Part shown: positions 32,013-41,754 of the stretch, in pieces
How positions within the stretch are numbered: position 1 is the stretch's first letter
Layout of the letters: each line of letters begins with the position of its first letter
Assembly: GCA_902776765.1 (NCBI GenBank)
Contig: CACYRP010000035.1
Span: 1 to 54,508 of the forward strand
Length of the DNA: 54,508 nt
Source of the DNA: Fibrobacter succinogenes
GTDB lineage: Bacteria > Fibrobacterota > Fibrobacteria > Fibrobacterales > Fibrobacteraceae
Reading direction: 5' to 3'
Notes under the pieces: generated by a model
Databases searched by the model: none
Seen by the model: the letters and a program-made list of their open reading frames with translations, nothing else
What the model was told of the DNA's origin: nothing
Position numbers and translations under genes: made by a program

Positions 32013-33133
32013 TTGAATATCGCTTGAATGGCCCTGCTTCCCAGGAACGAATCCGCATTCGTCTTATGGCGGCGTTGCGCGAGAACCGCTTCCCGCAGTC
32101 GATTCTGATTGACGGTCCTGTGGGTATTGGCAAAAAGGCCTTGGCGATGGAAATTGCCCAGGCGTTGCAGTGCACGAACCTCAGCGTTCGCCCCTGCGGA
32201 AATTGCTTTGGCTGCAAGATGGCTGCCGATACCGGCGTCACGGACAACTGGGTCGTGCCGATGGAAGCAAAAGAGGCAAGCGCCCGCAATGCGGCCGATG
32301 TCTCTGCCGGGAGTTCTGCAAAGACTATCCAGGATTTTAAGCAGGCCTACATCGAAGAAATCACGAAGAACCCGTACCGCGTGGATATTTTCAGTGCCGG
32401 CGCCCTTATTTCGGTGGAACTCATCCGTACGATGACCGCCTCTTTTGCGATGAAGGGCGACCGCGTGCGCGTGGTGATTATTGCTGAGGCCGACCGCATG
32501 AACGATTCTGCGGCAAACGCGTTCCTCAAGACTCTCGAAGAAGTCCCGCCGAACACGTATTTCATTTTAACGACGTCCTCTCGCGAAAAACTTTTGCAGA
32601 CCATCCGTTCGCGCTGCTTGACGCTCCACCTGCCGCCCCTGACTGATGAAGAAGTACGCGCTGAGGCAACCCGCGTGGGTGGCGAAGAATTTGACGAATC
32701 GACTCTCACGGACGATGTAATTGGGCTTGCCGTGGGTTCTCCGGGCATGGCGCTTTACTACGCAGAACATGCTAAAGCTTGGTGCTCCCTTGCTGTCGAT
32801 TTTGTCGAGAAGTCCTTGTCGCAGGATTACACGGACCTGTTCTTTGAACTTGAAGATGCCGAACTTGAAGACCCAGCTATCGTGAACCGATTCCTGGAAG
32901 TCCTGTCGTTCTTGATTTCGGATTTGCTGCGTAAACAATCGGGCGCCCCGCTCCGTATTCCGGATGCAACCGGTCGCGTGAACCTCGAACGCTTCCCGCA
33001 GGTGGGGGCTTCGGCCTTGGAACTTGCACTCGTGTGCGTCCAGGAGACTATGTCGAGAATCGCCTCTAGGCGTATGGCGGCAGTGATGTGCCTCCAGAAC
33101 CTCTCGATGAAACTTTTTGAAGGCTACAAGTGA
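32009..33133 (+). CDS. holB: DNA polymerase III delta' subunit
   Basis: 374 residues from ATG 32009, which overlaps the envC-like stop as ATGA; ATG 31994 is possible. Delta' is part of the clamp loader of the replisome. A Walker A-type sequence GPVGIGKK is at 36-43, a four-Cys zinc module (LQC, then CGNCFGC) at 55-69, and the clamp-loader motifs LKTLEEVPPNTYFILTT and TIRSRC near 180-205. The C-terminal third is helical. It sits in one transcription unit with ftsX, the EnvC-like gene and recJ; each pair overlaps by a few bases. Confidence 0.88.
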   Translation: MIEYRLNGPASQERIRIRLMAALRENRFPQSILIDGPVGIGKKALAMEIAQALQCTNLSVRPCGNCFGCKMAADTGVTDNWVVPMEAKEASARNAADVSAGSSAKTIQDFKQAYIEEITKNPYRVDIFSAGALISVELIRTMTASFAMKGDRVRVVIIAEADRMNDSAANAFLKTLEEVPPNTYFILTTSSREKLLQTIRSRCLTLHLPPLTDEEVRAEATRVGGEEFDESTLTDDVIGLAVGSPGMALYYAEHAKAWCSLAVDFVEKSLSQDYTDLFFELEDAELEDPAIVNRFLEVLSFLISDLLRKQSGAPLRIPDATGRVNLERFPQVGASALELALVCVQETMSRIASRRMAAVMCLQNLSMKLFEGYK

Positions 33134-34845
33134 TGGAAGATCTTGTCGCCTCTACATTATCCTCTACGCTTAAGATTCCGCATGCGGTCGCGAGATTCCT
33201 TGTGTCGCGTGGCATTAAGACGGTGTCCGATGCGTACCACATGCTGTGCTGCAGCGAAAGCGATGTGCATGACCCGTTCCTCATGATGGGGATGGATAAG
33301 GCGGTGGAATGGATTCTGGCGGTTCGCGAACGTGGCGAACGCGTGTTCATTTTTGGCGACTACGACCTGGATGGCATGACCTCGGTGACGCTTTTGACGC
33401 GTTGCTTAAAGACGGTCGGCATTGAATCGGAATGGCGACTCCCGAACCGCTTTGGCGATGGCTACGGGCTTTCGGTTTCTGCCGTCGATGAAATGTACGA
33501 GGCGGGTGCCCGCAGCTTGATCACCGTGGATACGGGCATTACCGCGAACTTGGAAATTGCCCATGCTAAAGAGCTTGGTATGGCGGTCTTGGTTATGGAC
33601 CACCACCAGCCTTCGGGCGATGGCCTCCCGGTAAGCGATGTGCTTTTGGACCCGCACCAAGAAGGGGACGATTACCCGAACCCGGAACTTTGCGGTGTCG
33701 GCGTTTCGTATAAGTTCATTTGTGCCTTGTACAGCCGCCTTGGACTCCCGAATCCGGTGGAATACTTGGACTTGGTGGCGCTCGGAACGCTTGCCGACCT
33801 GGTGCAGATGACGCCTGAGAACCGCTATTTTACGCGGTCGGGGCTTGAATGCTTAAAGAATAGCCGCTGGCCTGGCGTGCAAGAAATGTACTCGTCCCTC
33901 ATGAAGCCCCATAGCTGTGTGGGTGGCATCGATGTGATGTACAAGCTAGCTCCGCTTTTGAATGCTCCGGGACGTATGGAGCGGCCGGATCCGGCCCTTA
34001 AACTTCTTTTGTGCGAAAACAAGAGCGAGGCTTCGCAGCTCCTTACGGAACTGAAAGAATGGAATAAACGCCGTAAAGATAAAGAAGCCGAAATCACCGA
34101 AATGGCGATGGAGCAGGTCAAGGCGCTTTATGGCGAAACGATCCCGACCGTCATTGTTGTGGCCGGTGAAAATTGGCATGTGGGCGTGATTGGCATTGTG
34201 GCGGCAAAGCTTGCGCAGGAATTCCATAGGCCGTCTGCGGTGCTTTCGATTATTGACGGCATGGCGCATGCGAGCGCTCGTGCAGTGCCGGGATTCAACT
34301 GGCACAAGGCGCTTTTCGAAAGCCGCGAACTTTTTGACCGTTGGGGCGGCCATGCGAACGCGGCGGGCTTCTCGCTCGAAGCCGGAAAAATTGAAGAATT
34401 GCGTGGGCGCCTGTTGCAGTCTGCGGCGGACCAAGGCTACACGGGTGAAGTTATCAATACCGAAGAATCGTACCCGTTCGATATCAAGATTGCACTGCGT
34501 GAACTGACTGTAGAAACGCGAGTCCCGACAGGGCGTTATCCAATCCGCGAACGCTCGATTCTTGAATACATCGATTTGCTGGAACCGTTTGGCGGAAATT
34601 TCCCGTATCCAGCATTCCGCGCCGAAGGCGTTACCGTGCATCGCGTGCGCGAACTTCGCGGCGGGCATTTGCAAATGGAAATTTCGCAGGCGGGGAGCGC
34701 TGTTTTCCCGGCGATTGCCTTTGGCCTTCGCAAGAGCAAGGCCTTGCTTGGGCGTTCTCGACCGATAACGGTCGTGTTCGAACCAATTTGGAATTATTAC
34801 AACAACAATAAGACGGTGCAGCTTTGCATCAAGTCTATCGAGTAG
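33133..34845 (+). CDS. recJ: Single-stranded-DNA-specific exonuclease RecJ
   Basis: 570 residues from ATG 33133, whose first base is the last base of the holB stop. RecJ degrades single-stranded DNA 5' to 3' in recombination and repair. The DHH motif I reads FGDYDLDGMTS (Asp76, 78, 80), motif III is DHHQPSGDGLP (Asp156-His158), and the DHHA1 domain has GVIGIVAAKLAQEF and GGHANAAGFSLE. All metal ligands are visible. The length is typical. Confidence 0.95.
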   Translation: MEDLVASTLSSTLKIPHAVARFLVSRGIKTVSDAYHMLCCSESDVHDPFLMMGMDKAVEWILAVRERGERVFIFGDYDLDGMTSVTLLTRCLKTVGIESEWRLPNRFGDGYGLSVSAVDEMYEAGARSLITVDTGITANLEIAHAKELGMAVLVMDHHQPSGDGLPVSDVLLDPHQEGDDYPNPELCGVGVSYKFICALYSRLGLPNPVEYLDLVALGTLADLVQMTPENRYFTRSGLECLKNSRWPGVQEMYSSLMKPHSCVGGIDVMYKLAPLLNAPGRMERPDPALKLLLCENKSEASQLLTELKEWNKRRKDKEAEITEMAMEQVKALYGETIPTVIVVAGENWHVGVIGIVAAKLAQEFHRPSAVLSIIDGMAHASARAVPGFNWHKALFESRELFDRWGGHANAAGFSLEAGKIEELRGRLLQSAADQGYTGEVINTEESYPFDIKIALRELTVETRVPTGRYPIRERSILEYIDLLEPFGGNFPYPAFRAEGVTVHRVRELRGGHLQMEISQAGSAVFPAIAFGLRKSKALLGRSRPITVVFEPIWNYYNNNKTVQLCIKSIE

Positions 34846-34849
34846 TGCC

Positions 34850-35368
34850 ATGTTAAAACGAAACGCTCCGCTGCTCGCCTTTTTACTCGTCTTTGTTTCT
34901 GTACTTTACTTTGTTTACAGCATCCCTCAGTATGACCCCATTGTCGATGTTCCAGAACACGAAGGTGGTGCGACCGAGGACGCTTTTAAGGGCCGAGTCG
35001 AAATGCCCTCGATTGACGAAATTTACGTGATTGAAAATACGGCTGGTCGCGACTTGAACAAACTTGCTTTGTTCTTGGAAGGTCGCGCTGCAGGGCTGCA
35101 TTACCTTTCATCGGAGTATTTCAAAAAAGTCAAGGTGCACCGCAAGGAGAACAGGTTCGTTAAGTCCGATGACGATGTGTTCCTCGGACTCCACCTCACG
35201 CTCGATAGCCTTGGACGATTCATGGATCCGAAGATTATGTTCTCGGATAGCGATGACGATGTGTTCAAAGTGAAGCTCTTAAAGCACGTCGAATATTTTT
35301 GGCGCCTTCCGCCGAGCAAGCAGGGCAAACTCGAAATCTGGATCCCCATTCGCTTCCACGCAAATTAA
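34850..35368 (+). CDS. Membrane-anchored protein with a TonB-like C-terminal domain
   Basis: 172 residues. A basic start and one membrane helix (APLLAFLLVFVSVLYFVYSI, about 6-25) are followed by a linker and an 80-residue domain. The end (LGLHLTLDSLGRFMDPKIMF, then LLKHVEYFWRLP and LEIWIPIRF) follows the TonB C-terminal pattern of a strand, D-x-x-G-x-V-x-D, a helix with W, and a V/I-P-I-x-F strand. No Pro-rich spacer is present. Assignment to the TonB/AgmX C-terminal superfamily is my pattern reading. It lies 4 bases after recJ. Confidence 0.55.
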   Translation: MLKRNAPLLAFLLVFVSVLYFVYSIPQYDPIVDVPEHEGGATEDAFKGRVEMPSIDEIYVIENTAGRDLNKLALFLEGRAAGLHYLSSEYFKKVKVHRKENRFVKSDDDVFLGLHLTLDSLGRFMDPKIMFSDSDDDVFKVKLLKHVEYFWRLPPSKQGKLEIWIPIRFHAN

Positions 35369-35487
35369 TCCTTTCTTACGAAAGTATTATGAAAATATAA
35401 CCCATTTGGGCTATAGTATTGTTCCTTTGTTTTTTTTAGCATTGTACTTTGTAAAAGTTTATTCAACAAATACGGTGCTAAAATACT

Positions 35488-38400
35488 ATGACCAGTCATC
35501 TAATTCATTCATTACGTTCGCTCCGTTTGGGGCTTGCTCTGATTTTTACCCTGCTTATGGCAGCAACCTCGTTGGCGGAAGATGTGATCAACATCGAAGC
35601 TATGGGGCAAACCATCAATAAAGAAACAACATGGGAGAACTGCTCTGTCAATATTATTGGCAACGGTACTGTTACGTTCAGTAGGCGAATCTATATTAGA
35701 GGTTCTGTTACATTGAACCTTGGCGCACAAACAACACTTGATGCACAAAATGGCATTGGCGTTCATGATGGACACAGCCTTACAATAACAGGCGAGGGAA
35801 ACCTTAATACGAGATCTGGCAGCAGCAACGAAAATTCTCCACTTGGTGGAAGTAAAGGCAACGGCATTGCCAATGCAGGTTCGATTACAATATTAGGGGG
35901 TAATATAACAGCGATTAACACTGGTTCACTAAGCTATTATTTCGGGGCGGCAATAGGTGGTGCGGAACTGGGCTCCGGTGGTAACATCACTATCCGTGGT
36001 GGTACGGTCAATGCTATATCTGATTCTGGAAGTAGAGGTTGCAAAGGAGCCGGTATTGGAGGTGGTTTTAATGGCAATGCTGGTACGATAACCATTACTG
36101 GTGGCGTTGTTAAAGCGACATCGGGAACATATGGCGCTGCGGCGATTGGCGGCGGTACCATTAACGAAAGTGGAAAGGGCAAAGGTGGATCGATTACCAT
36201 CAGTGGAGGCCAAGTCACAGCAGTAAGTTTAAGGGGTAACGGAATAGGTCCAGGCCGTGATGGTTCAACAAGAGAGGGAACCGCAGGAACCATTTCATTG
36301 TCGTGGACTGAAAGTACAGATTTCATCAATGCAAATAGTTACAGGGGTGATATCAGCATTGAGGGAGATTCGCGTTTCTATTACGAAGGAAGTACAGACT
36401 TAGTCTTAGCGGATGAACTTGCAAAAAGGCAAAATCAGAAAATTATTCCGGTTGAGCTAGACAACAACTCGATTGCGTTAGCGAACCTTCAAATGCAAGA
36501 CTATAGCATTCTCCCGAATGGAGCGATAAAGTATATCAATTATGACGTTTACGATTACAACGGTAACAAATTGATAAAAGGAACTCACTATACTGAGACC
36601 GTCGGGTATAGCGTGGATGCGACTGGAGCTATGGAAGAAGGCAAACTTATGCTGACGATTAAGGGTAAGAGCCCCTATTTCGGTTCACAGTCATTCATAA
36701 TGTGGGTTAACACGGCTGTACTGACGCAAGACGGCAGCGAGAAATATGTAACTATACCCGAAAAACGTAAAATGACGCTGAAGATTACAGAATCGGAAAT
36801 CAAAGACGGCTTGACATCCTTCAAGGTCTATGAGGCTGGAGGCAAGAATCATGTTCTTGGCAAAGAATGGGATGGTGTCCTCGTTATCAACATTCCTGAC
36901 AATTCGAACTATCTTATTCAATTGTCTGGTAAAGCCCTGGCTGCGGATAGGACGTCGAAAAACGATTTGATTGATTGTGAATTAATATATGAAGGGTATT
37001 TGACTGTTTATGACAACGATGAGGCGAGTGGAACAATACTTTTAGAGAATTCGGAGCTAATTTATGATTACCTACCTAGCCCAGTGGCTGTAATTCCCAC
37101 CATTACTAGCACGGGAAAAAACTTAGCAATTCGTTATCGAGAGATGTATGGCTATTCAGATTTAGACCTTTCGGTGACACTTGTGCCAGCCGACCGCAAA
37201 TACAACGTAAATCTACCTGACAGATTTACCGGCGGTCAAGTAACGGCGAATTTGAGACAGGCAAAAGCAAACGACAACATAACTCTGACTGTTACGCCCG
37301 ACGAAGGTTATATGCTCAACGAGCTAAGGGTTGTAAAAGCTGACGGTGAAACTCTCAACGTTACTGATTGTAACTGGTACACCGACTGGAGCGAAACTAT
37401 CAGTAAGACAGTGACGTTTAAGATGCCTACCCAAAATGTAACCGTCGCTGCTGTATTCACCAACAAGCTGAATTCAGATGAAGGAGGTCTCTATGTCAAT
37501 ATGCCGCATTCTGGCACAAAGAATATGGTCATTCCCGACAATATTACTTCATTTAAACTCTACGACGACGGCGGCAAGGATGGTGATTTTCAACCATTGA
37601 GCGATGGCACCCTGGCAATAACGGCACCTTCGGGTAAAGTGATGCAATTTTCGGGAAAAAGCTTTATGGTGGATAATAGCTCTAGTGAGTCTTACTATGC
37701 AATCTATAATGACCCTCCTAAAAGTTACGGACAAAAATTAGCATATGGCAATCAGCAGAAAGAGGAGACTCTTTATCCTGTTGTTAGTGAAGGCAATACA
37801 GCTTATGTCCGCCTTAAGGCAGCCGATATTTCGAGAACAGATTTTTTTCATAAGTACGGTCTCGACCTGAACGTTAAAGTCTTTACTCCTGCTGTTTACA
37901 GTGTAAGCAGCGACAAAAATATGGAGCACGGTAATGTAATGTTTGACAAAACTCAGGTCGTAACTAACGGAACTATCAACGTGACCGTAAGTTCTGACGA
38001 AGGCTATGTGTTGAAAGATATCGATGCTTTTGATGCGGACGGAAAAATTGTCATGACAAAACCTGACGCCGCTCAATGGGGCGATGTTGTCTATTACGCA
38101 GCCTCAACGGGATACTCATTCAAGATGCGTTCGTTGGATGCAACGGTGACGCCAACATTTATGCCCAAGACGGACTTTTTTGTCAATATGCCTAAGACTG
38201 GCCAGCGAGATATTATCATTCAGGATGACATGACTTCATTCCGAGTTTACGACAATAGTGGAAAGGATGGATTTTACTTTACCAATGACGATGGCAAACT
38301 GTTATTGACGGCACCCGAGGACTGTATGATGAAAGTATCGGGATATGTCAAACTCATGTACACGTCTGCAGAAGAAGATTATCTTGATATCTACGACGGC

Positions 38401-41400
38401 AGCAGCACCAATGCAAAACGCCTCGGACGTTTCAGGGGCTACAAAAATTCTTCGACGACCTCTGTCACAGCCTCCAGTAGTACCAATCAAATGTTGCTCC
38501 ACTTTATATCCAATGGCTACGGCTATGTCAAAGATGGCGGTGGAGTCTATTTGACTGTGTCGGTGATAAAGCGGTTCACAAGCTCAGATATCACGGTCGC
38601 TGCCATTGAAGACCAAACATATACGGGTTCTCGAATTTGCCCTGCAATTAGCGTTACAGACGGAGAAAAAGTACTTGAACCCGGTGTAGATTTCACGACT
38701 CAATGCTCAAACAACATATCTGTTGGAACGGCAAGCATGACTATCACCGGAAAAGGCCATTATACCGGTGGAATCAGCAAACAATTTAAAATCGCTAAAG
38801 CACCTTTGATGGTTATCGCAAAGGATAAGTCGATTATCTATGGTGACAAACCAGCAAATGCAGGTGTTGAATACAGCGGCTTTGTGAGCGTCGATAACGA
38901 AAATAGCTTAAGTGGCTCGATTGTCTATAGCTACGATTACGCTCAATACGATAAAGTCGGTGAATACGCCATTATGCCGAGCGGTTTGGAATCCGACAAC
39001 TACGAATTTAAATTTGTCGCTGGCAAGTTGACTGTTGGACCGAAGGAAATCTCTATTGCCTGGGATGATAAAGAAACTTCGTTCACTTACAATGGTAAGG
39101 CTCAAGCTCCGAATGCGACGGCTGGAGGTCTCTTGAACAATGATGAATGCAACATTATTATAGACTCCGTTATGAATGTCGGAAAGTACTCTGCCGAGGC
39201 AATAGATTTAACCAATAAAAATTACAAGTTGCCTGAAAATCGAGATGGACCGGACTTTGAAATTACAAAGGCTCCGCTCACGGTTACGGCCAAGAATGCA
39301 ACAATTGCCTACGGTGATGAACCGTCTAACGCAGGTGTCGAATACAGCGGCTTTGTGGGCGACGATAACGAAAATGACTTAAATGATTCGATTGTCTTTA
39401 ACTACGATTATGTGCAATTCTATAAAGTTGGCAAATACGTCATTATTCCAGGCGGTTTGTCTTCTGACAACTACGACATCACTTTCGTCGAAGGCGAGTT
39501 GACTGTTGAACCGAAGGAGATTTCGATAGCTTGGAGTGATGCTTCGTTCACTTACAATGGCTCTGAACAGATTCCAATGGCTACGGCTAATGGTGTCGAA
39601 AATAGCGATGAATGCATTTTCACGGTGACGGGTGCTGCGACGAATGCCGGCAAGTACACCGCAAAAGTAACGGATTTGAGCAACGAGAATTACAAGTTGC
39701 CGGCAACGGGGCTCGAACAGGCCTTCGAAATCAAAAAGGCTCCGCTTAAGATTACAGCCTTGAACGATACGATTGTCTATGGCGACGAACCTGCTAGCGC
39801 AGGTATTGCTTATGACGGATTTGTTGGAAAAGAAACCAGCAATGTCTTGACAGGCGAACTTGCTTTTGAAATCAATTACAAGCAGTACGGTGATGTCGGT
39901 GAATTCGCCATTACGCCGAGCGGCCTGGCTAACGACAACTACGAAATCGAATTTGCCGCAGGCCGGTTGACTGTTGAGCCGAAGGTCGTTTCCATTGCTT
40001 GGGATGATGAAACTTCGTTTACCTATGACGGCAAGGCTCATGCTCCGAATGCAACGGCAGAAGGTCTCGTGAACAATGACGAATGCAACCTCGTTATAGA
40101 CTCTGCTACAAATGCTGGCAAGTACACCGCAAAGGTAACGGACTTGAGCAACAAAAATTACAAGTTGCCGGCAACGGGGCTTGAACAATCTTTTGAAATA
40201 GCCAAGATTCCGCTCACGGTTACGGCCAAGAACGCAACAATTGTCTATGGTGATGAACCGTCTAACGCAGGCGTTGAATACAGCGGTTTTGTCGTTACAG
40301 ACAATGAAAAGTCTTTAAAAGGCTCTCTCGTCTATAGCTACGATTACAAGCAATATGGCGATGCCGGTGAATATGCCATTACGCCGAGTGGCTTGACTGC
40401 CGACAACTATGAAATTGAATTTGTGGCGGGCAAGTTGACCGTTGAACCGAAGGAAGTTTCCGTTGCTTGGGGCAAGTCTTCGTTCATTTACAACAGCTTG
40501 GCTCAGGTTCCGGCTGCAACGGCAGAAGGTCTCGTGAATAGCGACAAGTGTGGCCTTACGGTTGCTGGTGCTGCTACAAATGCTGGCAAGTACACCGCTA
40601 CAGTAACAGGCTTGAATAACAAGAATTACAAGTTGCCCGCAACAGGTCTCGAACAGGCTTTTGAAATTACAAAGGCAAATCCGACAATTGTCAAGTCTCC
40701 GGTTGCTGTAGAAAACCTGGTGTATAACGGCAAGGCTCAGACACTTGTGACGGCCGGTGAAGCCAAAAACGGAACGCTCGTTTATAAGTTGGCCAGTGAA
40801 GAAAAGTATTCAGAAGCTTTGCCGACGGCAACTAACGGCGGTGATTATACTGTGTACTTTATGGTACTTGGCAATGCGAATTACAATGATTTGGAAGCGC
40901 AGACGCTCACGGCATCTATCAAGGTCCCAGTTTCTAGCAGTTCTTCTAGTATTCCGGCATCTTCGTCTAGCGCAATCGCGTCTTCTTCGAGTGTTGCGGA
41001 ATCCAGCAGCAGTTCTGTAATCGTGTCGAGTTCCTCTAGCGCACCAGCGTCTAGTTCCAGTGCAGTGAAGCCCAGCAGCAGTTCTGTGATCGCGTCGAGC
41101 TCCTCTAGCGCTCCAGCATCCAGTTCCAGCGCCGTGAAGCCCAGCAGCAGTTCTGTAATCGCGTCGAGCTCCTCTAGCGCACTAGCGTCCAGTTCCAGCG
41201 CCGTGAAGCCCAGCAGCAGTTCTGTGATCGCGTCGAGCTCCTCTAGCGCTCCAGCATCCAGTTCCAGCGCCGTGAAGCCCGGTAGCAGTTCTAGCGATTC
41301 GAGGACTCCGGTTAATATGACTACACTTGCTAGTGCTTTCAGGGTTGTCTACGCTCGGAACGAGCTTGTTGTTACGAATTCTGTCGCTTCGGAACTTAAA

Positions 41401-41559
41401 GTCTCCGTATTCGATGTGCAGGGCAATCTCAAGATGCAATACCGCGGTTCTACTGCCGGTAACCACTCCATCTCGCTCAAACAATGCGTCCCGGGCATTT
41501 ACCTAGTCCGTGTGGAATCCAGCGGCAAGGTGCAGATGCTCCAAGTGCATGTAAAATAA
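35488..41559 (+). CDS. Giant secreted protein: Gly-rich region, CUB-like and InlB-like domains, MBG repeats, Ser linker, T9SS-type C-terminus
   Basis: 2023 residues. Signal peptide: SLRLGLALIFTLLMAATSLA. Residues about 40-275 are Gly/Thr-rich with repeats such as GGNITIRGGTVNAI, typical of a parallel beta-helix. About 409-1028 alternate CUB-like domains (for example LDIYDGSSTNAKRLGRF) with InlB-type repeats (LTVTPDEGYMLNELRVV). About 1105-1730 hold four MBG-type repeats of about 155 residues (YGDEPSNAGVEYSGFV, YEIEFVAGKLTVEPKE). About 1813-1940 is a Ser-rich linker with near-identical 23-residue repeats. The last 80 residues (LKVSVFDVQGNLKMQYRG, PGIYLVRVESSG) match type A sorting domains of the type IX system. 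It is probably surface-exposed and adhesive; no enzyme domain was seen. Confidence 0.87.
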   Translation: MTSHLIHSLRSLRLGLALIFTLLMAATSLAEDVINIEAMGQTINKETTWENCSVNIIGNGTVTFSRRIYIRGSVTLNLGAQTTLDAQNGIGVHDGHSLTITGEGNLNTRSGSSNENSPLGGSKGNGIANAGSITILGGNITAINTGSLSYYFGAAIGGAELGSGGNITIRGGTVNAISDSGSRGCKGAGIGGGFNGNAGTITITGGVVKATSGTYGAAAIGGGTINESGKGKGGSITISGGQVTAVSLRGNGIGPGRDGSTREGTAGTISLSWTESTDFINANSYRGDISIEGDSRFYYEGSTDLVLADELAKRQNQKIIPVELDNNSIALANLQMQDYSILPNGAIKYINYDVYDYNGNKLIKGTHYTETVGYSVDATGAMEEGKLMLTIKGKSPYFGSQSFIMWVNTAVLTQDGSEKYVTIPEKRKMTLKITESEIKDGLTSFKVYEAGGKNHVLGKEWDGVLVINIPDNSNYLIQLSGKALAADRTSKNDLIDCELIYEGYLTVYDNDEASGTILLENSELIYDYLPSPVAVIPTITSTGKNLAIRYREMYGYSDLDLSVTLVPADRKYNVNLPDRFTGGQVTANLRQAKANDNITLTVTPDEGYMLNELRVVKADGETLNVTDCNWYTDWSETISKTVTFKMPTQNVTVAAVFTNKLNSDEGGLYVNMPHSGTKNMVIPDNITSFKLYDDGGKDGDFQPLSDGTLAITAPSGKVMQFSGKSFMVDNSSSESYYAIYNDPPKSYGQKLAYGNQQKEETLYPVVSEGNTAYVRLKAADISRTDFFHKYGLDLNVKVFTPAVYSVSSDKNMEHGNVMFDKTQVVTNGTINVTVSSDEGYVLKDIDAFDADGKIVMTKPDAAQWGDVVYYAASTGYSFKMRSLDATVTPTFMPKTDFFVNMPKTGQRDIIIQDDMTSFRVYDNSGKDGFYFTNDDGKLLLTAPEDCMMKVSGYVKLMYTSAEEDYLDIYDGSSTNAKRLGRFRGYKNSSTTSVTASSSTNQMLLHFISNGYGYVKDGGGVYLTVSVIKRFTSSDITVAAIEDQTYTGSRICPAISVTDGEKVLEPGVDFTTQCSNNISVGTASMTITGKGHYTGGISKQFKIAKAPLMVIAKDKSIIYGDKPANAGVEYSGFVSVDNENSLSGSIVYSYDYAQYDKVGEYAIMPSGLESDNYEFKFVAGKLTVGPKEISIAWDDKETSFTYNGKAQAPNATAGGLLNNDECNIIIDSVMNVGKYSAEAIDLTNKNYKLPENRDGPDFEITKAPLTVTAKNATIAYGDEPSNAGVEYSGFVGDDNENDLNDSIVFNYDYVQFYKVGKYVIIPGGLSSDNYDITFVEGELTVEPKEISIAWSDASFTYNGSEQIPMATANGVENSDECIFTVTGAATNAGKYTAKVTDLSNENYKLPATGLEQAFEIKKAPLKITALNDTIVYGDEPASAGIAYDGFVGKETSNVLTGELAFEINYKQYGDVGEFAITPSGLANDNYEIEFAAGRLTVEPKVVSIAWDDETSFTYDGKAHAPNATAEGLVNNDECNLVIDSATNAGKYTAKVTDLSNKNYKLPATGLEQSFEIAKIPLTVTAKNATIVYGDEPSNAGVEYSGFVVTDNEKSLKGSLVYSYDYKQYGDAGEYAITPSGLTADNYEIEFVAGKLTVEPKEVSVAWGKSSFIYNSLAQVPAATAEGLVNSDKCGLTVAGAATNAGKYTATVTGLNNKNYKLPATGLEQAFEITKANPTIVKSPVAVENLVYNGKAQTLVTAGEAKNGTLVYKLASEEKYSEALPTATNGGDYTVYFMVLGNANYNDLEAQTLTASIKVPVSSSSSSIPASSSSAIASSSSVAESSSSSVIVSSSSSAPASSSSAVKPSSSSVIASSSSSAPASSSSAVKPSSSSVIASSSSSALASSSSAVKPSSSSVIASSSSSAPASSSSAVKPGSSSSDSRTPVNMTTLASAFRVVYARNELVVTNSVASELKVSVFDVQGNLKMQYRGSTAGNHSISLKQCVPGIYLVRVESSGKVQMLQVHVK
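38802..40680 (+). repeat. Four tandem repeats of about 465-475 bp inside the giant secreted gene
   Basis: Copies begin near 38802, 39277, 39747 and 40210. Each encodes about 155 residues: P-L-x-V-x-A-K-(N/D)..., then Y-G-D-(E/K)-P, SGFV, LTVEPKE, YKLP and an ending FEI-KA. The last two copies are closest to each other at the DNA level. Confidence 0.85.
41014..41283 (+). repeat. 69-bp tandem repeats encoding a Ser-rich linker
   Basis: About four copies of a 69-bp unit that encodes 23 residues (four Ser, VIA, five Ser, APA, four Ser, AVKP). Copies differ by only a few bases. The number of units can change without shifting the frame. Confidence 0.9.
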
Positions 41560-41581
41560 ATTGACAAATGTTTAAAAATAC

Positions 41582-41609
41582 AAGACGGACTCTATGTCCG
41601 TCTTTTTTT
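41582..41609 (+). terminator. Terminator after the giant secreted gene
   Basis: AAGACGGAC-TCTAT-GTCCGTCTT followed by a T-run. Confidence 0.92.
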
Positions 41610-41648
41610 GCATAGTCGTTGCAGTCTTTTTCAGCTGTCTTTTACAAA

Positions 41649-41727
41649 AAGACCCTCGCTTACGCGAGGGTGACATTAAAATCTAAAGACTAGTAACTCT
41701 TTATTGGTAACTATTAACTACTAACTA
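41649..41727. repeat. REP-like palindrome and heptamer-phased array
   Basis: 41649-41674 reads ACCCTCGCTTACGCGAGGGTGAC, a perfect CCCTCGC/GCGAGGG stem with the GTCAYC-type end. From about 41688 the sequence goes in sevens: ACTAGTA, ACTCTTT, ATTGGTA, ACTATTA, ACTACTA, ACTAAAA. It lies between two convergent genes. Confidence 0.75.
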
Positions 41728-41754
41728 AAAAAAGCGCCTTATGGCGCCTTTTTT
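41727..41754 (-). terminator. Terminator of the 141-residue hypothetical gene
   Basis: GCGCC pairs with GGCGC around TTAT; on the minus strand it is followed by seven T residues, and T-runs exist on both sides. It starts within the last codons of the gene. Confidence 0.8.

Noticed and set aside
39379..40188. 269-residue antisense frame in the MBG repeats
   Set aside because: It only mirrors the period of the repeats on the coding strand.
41014..41283. CRISPR-like look of evenly spaced repeats
   Set aside because: Repeats are contiguous, in frame, and encode a Ser-rich linker; there are no spacers and no cas genes.
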